Assembly (NCBI GenBank): GCA_001972305.1
Contig: BDDD01002229.1
Location: forward strand, 62,001 to 126,000
From: Cephalotus follicularis
Lineage: Eukaryota > Streptophyta > Magnoliopsida > Oxalidales > Cephalotaceae
Length of the DNA stretch: 64,000 nucleotides
Reading direction: 5' to 3'
In this document: in pieces, positions 10,509 to 22,238 of the stretch
Position numbering within the stretch: the first letter of the stretch is position 1
Layout: each line of letters begins with the position of its first letter
Program-made: the position numbers and the translations under genes
Notes under the pieces: model-generated
What the model was told of the DNA's origin: nothing
The model's input: only the letters and a program-made list of their open reading frames with translations
Database searches by the model: none

Positions 10509-11596
10509 ACTTATTTTTTGTAGATATGATTGAAGGCACTATCCAAGAAGACACAATGGTATTTGGATAGTGGATGCTCCAAACATATGACCGACAAAAG
10601 CTTATTTGTCAATTTTGAAACAAAGCAAAAAGGAGACGTCACCTTTGGAGACAACGCGAAAGGAAAGATCATGGTTTTCGGCTCCATTGGTAATGACCAA
10701 ACCTCTATTCATAATGTCTTATATGTTGATGGACGCAAACACAATCTCTTGAGTATAAGTCAATTATGTTACAAGGATTGTAAAGTCTTTTTTGAAAAGA
10801 CTTTAGCAAAGTAATAGACATCAAGAGTAACCAAACAAAGTTTATTGGATATAGTCATGGAAACGTGTATGTGGTAGATATAAATGATTTAAAAAATTTA
10901 AAATGTCTTGTATCCATAAAGATGATAGTTGGTTATGGCATAGGAGACTAGGTCATGTTGGCATGTCAACTACTTCAAAGCTTTAAAAACATGATCTAGT
11001 TAAGGGCCTTCCCAAAATCAATTTTGAAAAAGATAAAATATGTGTCGCTTGTCAATACGAGAAGCAAACTAGAGCATCATTTAAAAGCAAAGATATAGCT
11101 CTACAACTAGGTCATTACAACTATTGCATATTGATTTATTTTGTCATATTGATGTAAGAAGTCTAAGCGGTAAATCAAATGCTATGGTTATTCTTGATGA
11201 CTATTCTAGATTTACTTGGACAGTTTTTCTTGCTCATAAAAATGAAACTGTTAAAGAATTTTTAAACTTTTGTAAAATTTTTCAAAAAGAAAAGGACACT
11301 TCTATTTTAACAATTAGTAGTGATCATGGAAAAGAATTTAAAAATCATATCTTCGAAAAAAATTAACGAAAATGGTTTTATTCATGAGTTCTCTACACCA
11401 AGAACATCGCAACAAAATGGGGTTGTTGAAAAAAGAATAGAACTTTACAAGAAATGTGTAGAACTATGTTAAATGAAAACAATTTGCCAAAATATTTTTG
11501 GGTGGATGTCATAGATACTTCTTGTTAGGTTTAAAATTGAATATCAATAAGGCCAATTCTCAAAAGGACTCCAAATGAATTATGGAGCGGGAGAAA
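10509..11596 (+). pseudogene. Element G pol, first part: protease, pre-integrase, integrase core (broken)
   Basis: The copia protease motif WYLDSGCSKHM lies at about 10559, followed by VTFGDN and HNLLSISQLC. After TAA at 10812 the GAG-pre-integrase region is recognisable in shifted frames. The integrase core carries LHIDLF, MVILDDYSRFTW and ISSDHGKEF (11124-11366); the NGVVEKR and LPKYFW region that follows is frameshifted. The frame breaks off in the codons at 11592-11596 (agaaa), where the H/B/C nest is inserted, and continues at 63467. Between gag and protease there is a TGA and then TAG with TTTTTTG just before it, as in element S. Confidence 0.85.
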
Positions 11597-12026
11597 TGTA
11601 ACACTCCGCGCCCGGAGGATGAACTCGTGGCATTACTCTCAATCCAATATACAATACAATGGTCGGGACTAGCAATATAAAAATGCGAAAAAACTTAAAA
11701 CTCTACAATATGCGGAAGATACAAAGCAATAATCCATCCATGCAATACCATACAATACAAATTCTGTTACAATACTATGCCAGTCATTTCATTACAATAC
11801 ATTTTCAATACCATACTCATCATCAGTCTCATCGGTACAATCTACAATCCAAACTCTGTCACTTCAAACGGTCATGCGGTTGCACCGAATATTCAATCCT
11901 TCTGTCTGCTGCTATCTGCTGCTCTACCTATGCCACACACAAAATGTACAATACAGCCCCACCTCGAAGGATGGGGTTAGCCACAAGGCTAAGCAGGAAC
12001 CCCATGCAGTGTGTATACATGTACAA

Positions 12027-14869
12027 TGTAACACCCCCGGACGGCAGGAGTCGTCACAGGCCATAATACATATCATAACTTAACAAAACATATCTGAACA
12101 TAGGCATAACTTTAACTGAACATAAACATTACTTTATTAGCCAAAACCCGGCGGTCATAGCATAACTGAAAAACTGTTCAAAACTTAAAACTTAACATAT
12201 TCCAAAAGTAACATACACCATTAAGTATCTTTTTATTCAAGACCAACTCTAACAGTAACATCAGGAATCACGCTCCCAGGGATCCATGACATATAGGTTG
12301 CCTTCTCTCATTCACACATTCCCTCGCTACTCCTGATAACTTGTCGCATGGAAAACAAAACGCGGCTGCGCAAACCTCAGTACGGATAAAGAAAGTAAGA
12401 GTAGTAAACGATAAGTTTGAAAGCAGTAAGATCTCAATAAAACTCATGATAGAAATCTTAAGCAATTAAACAGTTTAAACATTCTTTGAAATCATATTCG
12501 AATTTCCATAAAATACCAATTTATTATCTTTCGAAACATTTACAAAACATTTCAAAAATATCATTTCATGATTCATAAAATCATACTGAGCCACATATCA
12601 CATCACATTTCATAACATATATTCGCAAGAGAGGCTCTAATTCCACATGCCCATTAGAATTGAAGTGTACGACACTACACAAGTCAATTCTAACATATCA
12701 TTTCATATCACATATCCATGTACTAGAATCGATTCGTACGCCTCTATCATACATAGCGTATCCATAAATCCACCTCATGGGATTTATTCATAACATTGAG
12801 AGACGCTGTAGACTAATCACACCGCTACGGAAGTGTCATGTCCCTGTGCCAGGCCTACGACATGCCTATGGTACGCCCCATAGGTGGGTACAACACTCAG
12901 TATTCAATCATTTAGAAAACATTGATTTGTCAAAATCAATTTAAAAACACATAGATATGCTTTCACAAACATATTTGAAAACCGTTCACAACAATATCAT
13001 AACATACATTTCATAGTCAAAACATCAACTCATTTATTTTTTGCTATAAAGAGATGATCATTTCATATCATATCGTAACGTATAGTAGCATCAGAATAAA
13101 ATCGAGAACATTTAAATTCGTAACATGTTAAAAACCGACTTTATTTTCGAAACATATCAAACCATAAAATATAACCAAGTTCATAAAATGAAGGAACATA
13201 ACATTAAACAAAATTGATTTTAGTTCGATAAAACCAGATAGCCAAAGAACGATAGAAATCCGTACCTTTTTGCGTTCACAAAAGCACTTACTGAAAGATT
13301 GTTAACTCAAACTCCCTTTTGAAACACAACAATCTAAAAGACAAAACTATTCATATAAGGGTCTAAGAAACATTAGAGGCATAAAACAAACTGGTTACAA
13401 TGTGTAGAAAAGACCCGGATTGATTCGAAGAACAAACGAATCAAAACAGTTGAAGACAAGAATTTTCTGGACAAAACAACTGACTGTTACAGAGCTCTAG
13501 TCGACTGTTGGAAGCTTGGCGGTCGACTAATCATAAGGGCCAATCGACTACTCAAACCAGATTGCAAGCAGTCGACTGTGACAAAGGTCCAACTGACTGT
13601 GCATAGCAAGGCAGTCGACTAATTCATACAAACAACCGACTACACAACACAAGACAGTTGACTACACAACCAAACCAACCGACTGTCAATAAGAATAGTC
13701 GACTGTTCTGGACGATAGAACAACAGAACTTAGCATTTTTCAATGCAAAAACTGCCTAAACATGAATGACATCATACAATAGGCTTATTAACATTTCCCT
13801 AAGACATTGTATGGCATTTAGACAGCAGGAAAAACAAAAAATTAACATAATCATAGAACCAGTGGCTATACTCAAAGGAAAAGCAAGGAAATCCTAAAAC
13901 ACATGCATACTTTTATCAATCCAATTTACTGTCCAAAGCCACATTTAGTTTCTAGAATCAGATTACAACTTGTCTATGATGTCTAAAACATGCTGGCAGG
14001 CTTAGAATTACAATGACAGAACACATATACGCAGGAATCAAAACCAAGAGACACTAACAACAAAAATTGAATTTATAACAATGTGGAAGTAACCATCACA
14101 ACAAAGATTAGTAACCTGTAATGGGATTACAGACACTGAAAAACAGCCGAGAGAACACCACACAACAATTGTCAAACGGCTGTTACACAAGAGACCAAAG
14201 AGAGAAACCAAAAGAATACATGAACAGCCTTAAACCAGCAAAAGAACAACATAATTACATTGAACAACAAGGATTGAGATTACACAACAAACCTGACTTG
14301 ATGCAGCAACTGATCAAAGAACACAAAACACCCTTCTAAAATGCAGAAATTGGCAGTGTGTTGTGCAAAGAGAGAGAGAATGACATATAACAATGGAATG
14401 TCACTCTCCAAACAGAAAATAGGAGACAAAATATGATTCATAAGGAAAGAAGAGAGGATTTCAGGAAATTGATAAGGAAAAGAAAGTTAAAACATGTGAA
14501 GGGATAGGGAGAAGGAGAGAGTTACGGAAGAAGAGAGGAGAAGAAAGAAGGAAAGAAGAAAATAAGGAAAAAGGAAAATAATAGAAAGAAAAAAAAAGAA
14601 AAGAAAAGAAAAGAATTTTATAATAAAAGAAATGTTTTCAATAAATATTTAAAATTGTAAGATAAAGTTTGATAAAATAAAAGTCACAAACATAGGCCCA
14701 ACCCAACATTGCATTAACATGTCCAAAAATTCAGGCTGGTATCAATTAGCCCAAATCACACAGGCCCAAAACACAGGGTAACGGACTTTAAAACAAAACA
14801 AAATTAAAAAGTCCGAAAACAAAAAAAAAAAATCCGTAAAACACATATACGAACAAGCAGGGTATTACA
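12027..14869 (-). repeat. 3' LTR of element B
   Basis: On the minus strand it starts TGTAATACCCTGC after the polypurine tract and ends ...CCGGGGGTGTTACA. It aligns along its whole length with 58694-61537. It contains an M1 array (13480-13714), a purine-rich tract (14516-14620) and a segment (12340-12400) conserved with element E (CTGAGGTTTGC...CCATGC). No coding: the short frames at 11874-12083 and 14121-14339 have no recognisable domain. Confidence 0.9.
13480..13714. repeat. M1 array in the 3' LTR of B
   Basis: About ten copies of AGTCGACTG, AACTGACTG, ACCGACTG and related forms at 20-30 bp spacing. The same array is at 60145-60375 in the other LTR, with some copies mutated (for example ccaactgactg at left against ccaaccgacta at right). 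Confidence 0.85.
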
Positions 14870-14886
14870 TCCACCCCCCTTAAAAA
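14870..14886 (-). other. Polypurine tract of element B
   Basis: On the minus strand CTTTTTAAGGGGGGTGGA immediately precedes the LTR start TGTAATACCC. Element E has the closely similar CTTTTTAACGGGGGAAGGA. Confidence 0.8.
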
Positions 14887-14899
14887 GATTTCATCCTGA

Positions 14900-17800
14900 A
14901 ATCACAAACATACTCATACCTCAAGAAAACAAGTGCGGATATCGCTCCCGAATGTGCTCCTCCAACTCCCAAGTAGCTTCACGGTGGGGATGATTCTGCC
15001 ACAGAGTTTCACAAAAGGAACGGTCTTGCTACGTGTCACCCGTTCCTGCCGATCCAGAATAGCCTTGGCCTCCTCGTCACAAGATAGGTCCTCCCGAATA
15101 CTGTCCAGTGGATAATGAACCACATGTAGGGGATGATACTAAAAACCCCTCAACAAAGACACGTGGAACACGTTATGGAAGTGTGCTAACTGCGGAGGCA
15201 AAGCTAACCGATAAGCAACCGCGGCTACCTTTTCCAGAACTTCAAAAGGCCCGATAAACCGCAGACTCAACTTTCCCTTCAGTCCAAAACGTCGGACTCC
15301 TTTCCAAGGTGAAACTTTTAAGAACACATGTTCACCTACCTTGAACTCGAAGTCCCACCAATGTCTGTCTGCATAACTCTTCTCTCGAGATTGAGCTGCT
15401 TTCAATCTCTCCCTTGCTATCGCCACTTTCTCTGCAGTGATCTGCACTAGACCGGGTCCTTCGATAACTCGCTCTCCAACCTCATTCCAACATGTTAGAG
15501 CTCGATACTTCCTCCCATAAAGAGCTTCAAACGGAGCCATACTGATGCTAGCGTGCCAACTTTTATTGCAGGCAAACTCCACCAAGCTCAATTACTCATC
15601 CCAGTTACAAGTCCATTCCAACTCACAAGACCTCAACATATCCTCTAAGGTCTGGATGGTCCTATCAGTCTCCCCATCTATTTGTGGATGGAAAGCTATA
15701 CTGTAATTGAGCCTAGTACCCCAAGCTTTCTGGAACCCTTTCCAAAATAGCGAAGTGAAACAGGAATCCCTACCCGAAACAATGGATACTGAAGTCCCAT
15801 GAAGTCTCACTATCTCCTGCTGAAATACCTCAGCCAAACGATCAAGAGAGAAGTCCTCTAGAATAGCAAAGAAGTGAGCCGATTTAGTCAATTGATCCAC
15901 TACTACCCAGATAGCATCGTTTCTCCTGAAAGTCCTCGGCAAACCTGTAACAAAGTCTATCGATAAGCTCTCCCATTTCCATACTTGAACTTCCAAGGGC
16001 TGTAACAAACCACTAGCACGCTGGTGCTCAATCTTTATCTGCTGACAGATCAAACACCTCCCAACATACTCCGCTACATCCCTTTTCACTCCATTCCACC
16101 AGAAGTTCTTCTTCAAGTCTCTTTACATTTTTGTAGAACCCGAATGTATAGAAAATGGAGAACTGTGTGCCTCTGACAAAACAGCATCTCTGATAGAAGA
16201 ATCTGTCGGAACACACAACCGACAACCCAACCATATCACACCATGCTCATCCATACGAAACTCTGATTGCTTACCCTTTTCAACATTTTGGACTAAGGCC
16301 CAAAGCTCACCATCATCACTCTAAGCTGTCTTAATCTGACATATAAGAGTAGGCTCTACATTCATCGTAGCAACAAAACCTTCAGAACCCCGAACATACT
16401 AATGCAAATCCATCCGCTCCATATCAGCTATCAACTGCGGCTGAGTAAGCAAAGCCGCTACATTCCCAAACTCTTCTGACTAAGAGCATCATCTACCACG
16501 TTTGCTTTACCAGGGTGGTACCGAATATTCAGATCATAGTCCTTCAGAAGCTCCAACCACCTTCTCTTACGCATGTTCAGCTCTTTCTCCGTAAAGATGT
16601 ACTTGAAACTCTGATGATCGGTAAAGACGTCACAAGTTTCTTTTTACAAGTAGTGCCTCCAGATGTTCAATGCAAACACTATTGCTGCCAACTCGAGATC
16701 ATGTGTAGGATAGCTCACTTCATAAGGCTTCAACTGCCTCGAAGCATAAGCTATCACATGACCGTGCTGCATCAAAACACACCCCAAACCTTTCTTAGAA
16801 GCATCACTGTATATCTGGTATCCACCCGACCCAGATGGTAAACAAAGAATCGGTTCTGACACAAGACCATTCTTCAATTTCTCGAAGCTTGCTTAACGCT
16901 CTTCATTCCATTCAAACTTAGCTCCCTTTCTCATAAGCTGAGTTAGTGGTAAGGCTATAGAGGAAAAGCCTTCCACAAACCGTCTATAGTATCCAGCCAA
17001 ACCCAAGAAGCTCCTAACTTCCATCACTGTGGTAGGTCTCGATCATTTAGTAATAGCCTCTACTTTAGCCGGATCCACGCAGACACCTTTAGCTGTAACC
17101 ACATGACCCAAAAATGCCACTTGTTCCAACCAGAACTCACACTTCGAGAACTTCGCGTATAGCTGATTCTTCCTCAGAATACCTAGCACAGTACGAAGCT
17201 ATTCTTCATGTTCTTCATTCGACTTGGAATACACAAGAATGTCATCTATGAACACAATAAAAAATTGGTCCAAGTACTCATGAAACACCCTATTCATCAA
17301 ATCCATGAAAACTACCGGTGCATTAGTAAGTTCGAACGGCATCACAAGAAACACATAATTCCCATACCGAGTACGGAAAGCACTTTTAGGCACATCTTCA
17401 TCCTTTATACGAAGTTGATGATATCACAATCTCAAATCGATCATAGAGAAATACCGAGCACCTTGGAGTTGATCAAACAAGTCATCAATCCTAGGCAAAG
17501 GGTATTTGTTCTGAATGGTAATCCAATTCAACTCTCTGTAGTCTATGCATAGCCTCATAGACCCATCTTTCTTCTTCACAAAAAGAACCAGAGCACCCCA
17601 CGGCGAAACACTGGGCCGAATGAATCCCCGATCCAACAGCTCTTTCAACTATTCCTTCAGTTCCTGTAATTCAAGTGGTGCCATCCTATATGGTGCCTTA
17701 GATATAGGTGTCACCCCGGGAATGAGCTCGATGGTAAACTCCACTTCCTGTTGCGGTGCCAAACCCGGTAACTCCTCTAGAAACACAACTGTAAACTCTC

Positions 17801-18250
17801 GAACCATAGGATAGTCTTCAAGCCGAGGCTCAACCTTTGAGACATCCTTCACAACAGCTAAGAAACCATCAGCACCCTTAGCCACCAATTTCCGGGCGTT
17901 CAAAGCAGATATAACCTTCACTTCTTTTCTCGGCTGTGAACCCTGATAAATAAAATCAGGTCTATTCACATCCCCAAACAGAACCCTCCGAGCATAGCAC
18001 TCAATTGTAGCCCAATGACGATTAACCAGTTCATACCCAGAATCATATCAAAGTCATACATATCGACAGGAAGAAGATCCGCATCACGAATCCGATCATC
18101 GAAAACAATAGGACAAGCATAAAAGCACTCAGATATCACAATAGATGCACCTATAGGGGTCAAAAGAACTAAAGCTGGATCAAGCAATTATGAAGACATC
18201 CTAAGATACCGAACAAAAGACCTCGCTACAACCGAGTGGGTCGATCCAGT
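14900..18250 (-). pseudogene. Element B pol: PR, RT, RNase H, integrase, chromodomain-like tail (broken)
   Basis: Read from 18250 downward: protease C-terminal motif YDFDMILGMNWL (about 18030); RT with [39 protein letters not shown] and an intact catalytic FIDDILVYS (about 17229-17258); RNase H ([28 protein letters not shown]); integrase zinc finger (CLICQQIKIEHQ); core SIDFVTGLP; then RFIGPFEVLEKV and RSKTVPFVKL of the chromodomain-like tail. Many stops and frameshifts separate these pieces. Two integrase catalytic positions are changed: the second Asp is Gly (IVSGRD in place of the family's SDRD) and the Glu is Asp (TDRTIQTLE in place of SERTIQTLE). It is doubly dead. Confidence 0.9.
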
Positions 18251-18349
18251 ATCATATAAAACATAAGCCCTATGGTTACCAACAGAAATAAAGCCCGAAA
18301 TAGTGCCTAGTGCATAGGTGCTTGCTGCATCGTGATAGCAAAAACATGG

Positions 18350-19423
18350 CATCCCACATTGCGCTATTCGGGATCTGCATTGTTCCCCCTCCTTTCCTTC
18401 GTACGAGGATCAGGACAATCCTTCCGAAATGCCCCTTCTGACCAAATACAAAACAGGCCCCGATAGCCTTACAACAAACTCCTACTGGATGATGTCTGCC
18501 GCAAACATCACACTTGGCAATCTGGAAATCCGCAGCGCTCTGTGTCTGCTTCTGATCATTACCGGGCTCTTGCTGTCCCCGGTTATCGATCCTCCTTCCT
18601 TGCTTGCCATTTCTATTCTTACTATTCTATCTAGAACATTGCCCTTGAGAAACCACTCTGTTTCTCTTTTTGTCACTTTCCTGACAAGCTGCCTGGAAAT
18701 CTAGCCTCTCCAGCTCTATGTTCTTCGCTGCATTTGCCACTTCAGAAACATCAGCAAACCTGGTATTAATCAGCTTACGCCTAAGCTCATAGTGCAACTT
18801 CCATTTGAACTTCTCAGCCTGCTCCAGTGCTGTCCCTGCCGTGGACCCAGCAAGCCAAGTGAAACAGGTCAGAAACTCCGTGACCGATTCTCCATCCTTC
18901 TGCCTTGTATTGATAAACTCTCTTGCATAAGCTTCCTTATCAACAGCGGAAAAGTACTGCTGATAGAAGACTTTGCAAAACTCTGACCAGGTCAAAGTCT
19001 CCACATAGTTACAAACCTTAGCAAAACCTAGAGCCTTCCACCATTTCTGAGCGTCACCCTCAAGCTTATAAGCAGCTAGCTTCACCTTCTGCTTGTCACT
19101 ACAACCCAGCACATTGAAGATCTTGACCATATGAGCAATCCAGTGATGAGCCTCCACAGGAGTCACGGCTGAGTTGAAAGACTGCGGTCTCTACTTCTGC
19201 AACCGCTCAAGCCAGATATAAGCAAGTGTGTCAGTCTTGTCCCCAGCTTCTCTTCCTAACTGAACATCAGTTGGAGCATTCTCCTCAGCGACTGGCTCCC
19301 TATGGCCTTTTCCCTGATTCCGCTGACCCATCACGCGTCATACCTCCTGAGCGATTGCCTGACGTACTAACTCTTCCATGGAAGGCTCATTTCTGACTTC
19401 CTGAGCCTCAAGGGGTGCAGTCC
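18350..19423 (-). pseudogene. Element B gag (C-terminal part, broken)
   Basis: From 19423 downward the gag continues after the C insertion. It includes EEYVRQ-like LVRQAIAQEV, then the Retrotrans_gag core TPVEAHHWIAHMVKIFNVLG, LAAYKLEGDAQKWW, FYQQYF, AYAREFINTRQKDGESVTEFL and LINTRFADVSEVANAAKNIE (18627-19166). Past a frameshift, a zinc-knuckle region with CDVCGR and KGHFGR-like motifs lies near 18430-18520. Several in-frame stops are present. The protein would form the particle core. Confidence 0.85.
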
Positions 19424-20705
19424 TGTCACTACCCGGTTTCAGGTAGACACACATAAGCTGGTAAAGGCAATTAACATAAAGATTTAGCTCATGAAAAAAC
19501 CATAAAATTTAAACTTTTAAACAAAATAACTGTTGCGAAAGCATTCATAAGCTGAAAAAACTTGTAACGTGCATCCCATACTCCACGCTACTCAAAACAT
19601 GTCTGTCATAGCTAAAAGCCTACAAATCGGAGCGTGATCCATAATACATTAATACAACCCATCGTTAAACAAAACCAGATTATCACAAAGCAGAAGAATA
19701 TAAAACCAACAACAGCAACATAAAGCTTGTTCTTCGTCCAAGCTAGTCCAACCCTGTCCACTGCAACAATCTGTAAAGCAGGGGGTTAGCCTTTGTCCTC
19801 ACTTGGCTAATTCATAAAGGTAGCTCAGGATCAACATTAAATGTATGTCATGTAATGTATGCATAAATGATGCAGTGCAGTAGAAAATACCGGTTTATAT
19901 ATATATATGAAAATATATATACTTCAGCAGTACAGTAAAATAACAGTAGGGACATAAATATGAAAATATATGCATGCAACAACAGTACAGTGGTAACCCG
20001 GCCAGGGCTACATCAACAACCACAGTAATGTCCGAAAAGGACTAACAAGCAGCACGGTAAGTCCACAAAGTGACCACAAACAGGGAGGCAGTATGTGCAG
20101 CGTCTCCAACTCCTGGCCCCACGCTACACTCCCATTTTGGTCCCTTCTCCAAGCAACCAAGCAAGACAATAGTACAGTACTGTGAGTTACCCAGCCAACT
20201 CCTGGCTCCTAGGTCAACCCTACCACTAGCCGGTGCTGGCAGTCTCTGCCATGCAACCAGTGGCTCAAGCACAACCACATAAATATTCGCAGAGCAAATA
20301 GTGCATAGTCATAGTAACAAATGCAGTAAACAGTATAGGGGTGATCGTTAGATCGACAATAGGCAGGTCATTTCAAAATATTTTTGAAAGTGACAACATT
20401 TGAAATACGTATTTCTAATAGATAAAAAATACTTTAAACAGCTCAGTAGTGGAAATCACTTTCCAAAGATGTTCAGAAATATGACAATGTTCATTTTATA
20501 TTTTCGTACTCAACGTAGTAGTTTTCAACTCGCATATGCATTTCTAATGTAACAACACTTAGAAAAATCATAATCAATTTACAAACAATCCATAAACAGG
20601 CAGTAAACAGTATATATGAAATGCATACAAATGCTCTAATCCATCCTAATCGAAATCGGGATCGTTTCGTATCATTAAGTAAGAAAACACCCAAACAGCA
20701 CAAGA

Positions 20706-20972
20706 AGGCGTCGATGTCTATTATTAGGCGTCGATGTCTTTGTCCCTCAGCATCGACGTTCATGTCCTTAGTGTCAGCGCTTTCCACTGTTTGAAGACGT
20801 CGATGTCCATCCTTATACGCATCGACGCTCAAGGTAAGGAACCTTAAACGTCAGCGTATTGCTTAAGGCGTCGATGCGTTAAGGTAGGAACCTTAGGCCT
20901 CGACGTGTAATACATCAAAATCCAAGTAGATAACCCAAAGGCGTCGATGTTATTCAAAGACGTCGACGTGTT
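20706..20972. repeat. M2 array, distal cluster in the 3' LTR of C
   Basis: About 13 copies of GGCGTCGATG, GCATCGACG, GACGTCGATG, TCGACGTG and similar forms, separated by unrelated spacers that include AAGGTAGGAACCTTA-like hairpin sequence. The same cluster is present at about 34040-34315 in the 5' LTR copy. Confidence 0.88.
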
Positions 20973-21846
20973 TCAAGCACCAGTCGTCTTCTTCCTCACG
21001 ACGTGACAAACAGTGACCATCAAAATCCACAAACATGCAAGATAACATGTAATCAAGGCAGGAAACCAACACGCAGCACATATCACACATCCAGCATAAC
21101 ATGGCATTGATCCAGTGATCAAAAACAGTTCAATAATCATGCAATATATGCACCAAAACCATAGTCCAAGCATGAATATTAATCTCAAGAATACAGTTAT
21201 GGCTTCCCCTACCTTTTTGTTCCAAGTTAGGAACTAGAAAGTCCACCCCTTTATGTCCTAGAATCGGTCACAGCAGCTCCAAGGATCGTCCCGTTGCTGC
21301 TAGCCCACAGCTTCAACTTCCGAGCTCCAAAATGCTCAACAATGGTGGAACCTCTCTCCTTGTTCGCATTTAAGTGTTTTTAGCTGAACCAGTGGGGAGG
21401 AGAGGAGCATTTATGCTATGGAAACTATCCCCTTTCTTTACTTTTCTGTTGCATGCATCTCACAGATTACATTTCCTATTTTTTTTCTCTTCCCCAGCTC
21501 TGTATTCTTCTTCCTCTGCGTTTTGCAGGTCACATGTGTTCAGGACACTTCCCACTCTTGCATGCCATAGCTGAGTTGCTTTTCCTAGCCCTTTGTCTCT
21601 GCTCTAAAGTCAGACAAAGCCACACTCCCTCTAACCATCATCTGCATGCACACATGTCCCTCCCTTCTTTGCACTTGTTGCATGCTCACACATGTCACAC
21701 TTGTCCTCATAACTTCAGTCATACAGGTTAGGGAGTTATATGCATGCTCAACACGTCCCTTTTCGTGCCTCAAGGCGCCTGCAAAAGTCCCTAAATCGTT
21801 TCCTTTTACACGTTATTCTGTCAGCAGAATAACATGTCTGTCATTC

Positions 21847-22006
21847 GATGTTACGCATCGACGTCTTCTTTAGACGTCGATGTCTTTCCCCCTTTTACAC
21901 GAGGGCGTCGATGTTCTTGCTTGCATCGACGTGCATGTGAATGTAATTATGTGAATCTCTCTGTTCCAAAGACATCGATGCGTTCAAAAAGGCGTCGACG
22001 CGTTTT
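21847..22006. repeat. M2 array, proximal cluster in the 3' LTR of C
   Basis: Seven or so copies (CATCGACGTC, GACGTCGATGTC, GGCGTCGATG, GCATCGACGTG, GACATCGATG, GGCGTCGACGCG) lying about 185-345 bp from the LTR start. D and F inserted inside the corresponding cluster of the 5' LTR copy. Confidence 0.88.
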
Positions 22007-22192
22007 CCTCAAAACTGTGCCGTTTTACTTCAAACTGCCCTCTTTTCATTTCTTTAACATTTGTCACAAAATCAAAGTCATTAGAGTTTGGGAAACACTT
22101 CGAAATTTTGAAAATCCATCATTTTATTAATTCCACAATAAAAGTACATTTACATTGTGAAAATATAACATACGAAAATCTCGGGCGTTACT

Positions 22193-22212
22193 TCCACCCT
22201 TCCTTCAAGGAA
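22193..22212 (-). other. Polypurine tract of element C
   Basis: On the minus strand TTGAAGGAAGGGTGGA directly precedes the LTR. It is very similar to that of A. Confidence 0.75.
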
Positions 22213-22238
22213 TTTCGTCCTCGAAATTTAAAGCAAAA

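Larger units (their letters stand above)
19424..22192 (-). repeat. 3' LTR of element C (2.77 kb, uninterrupted)
   Basis: It runs from TGTCACTACCCGG at 19424 (LTR end on the minus strand) to GTAACGCCCGAG at 22192. The terminal base next to the polypurine tract is mutated (AGTAAC in place of TGTAAC), while the 5' copy at 58490 retains TGTAAC. It contains two M2 clusters, an AT dinucleotide run near 19900, the conserved GCCAGGAGTTGG pair (20101-20220) and the acceptor-like segment (19771-19806). It serves as the reference for the interrupted 5' copy. Confidence 0.92.

Noticed and set aside
14121..14339. 72-codon frame in the LTR of B as a small gene
   Set aside because: It is broken in the other LTR copy (about 60800-61010) and has no known domain.
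20491..21188. Minus-strand frames with hydrophobic stretches in the C LTR as a membrane protein
   Set aside because: They lie across the M2 array in the LTR, are partly mirrored near 33826-34524 by homology, and have no family resemblance.
21374..22130. Overlapping plus-strand frames in the LTR of C, repeated near 34728-35067
   Set aside because: Low-complexity translations of LTR leader sequence with no domain; they appear in both LTR copies because the LTRs are homologous.
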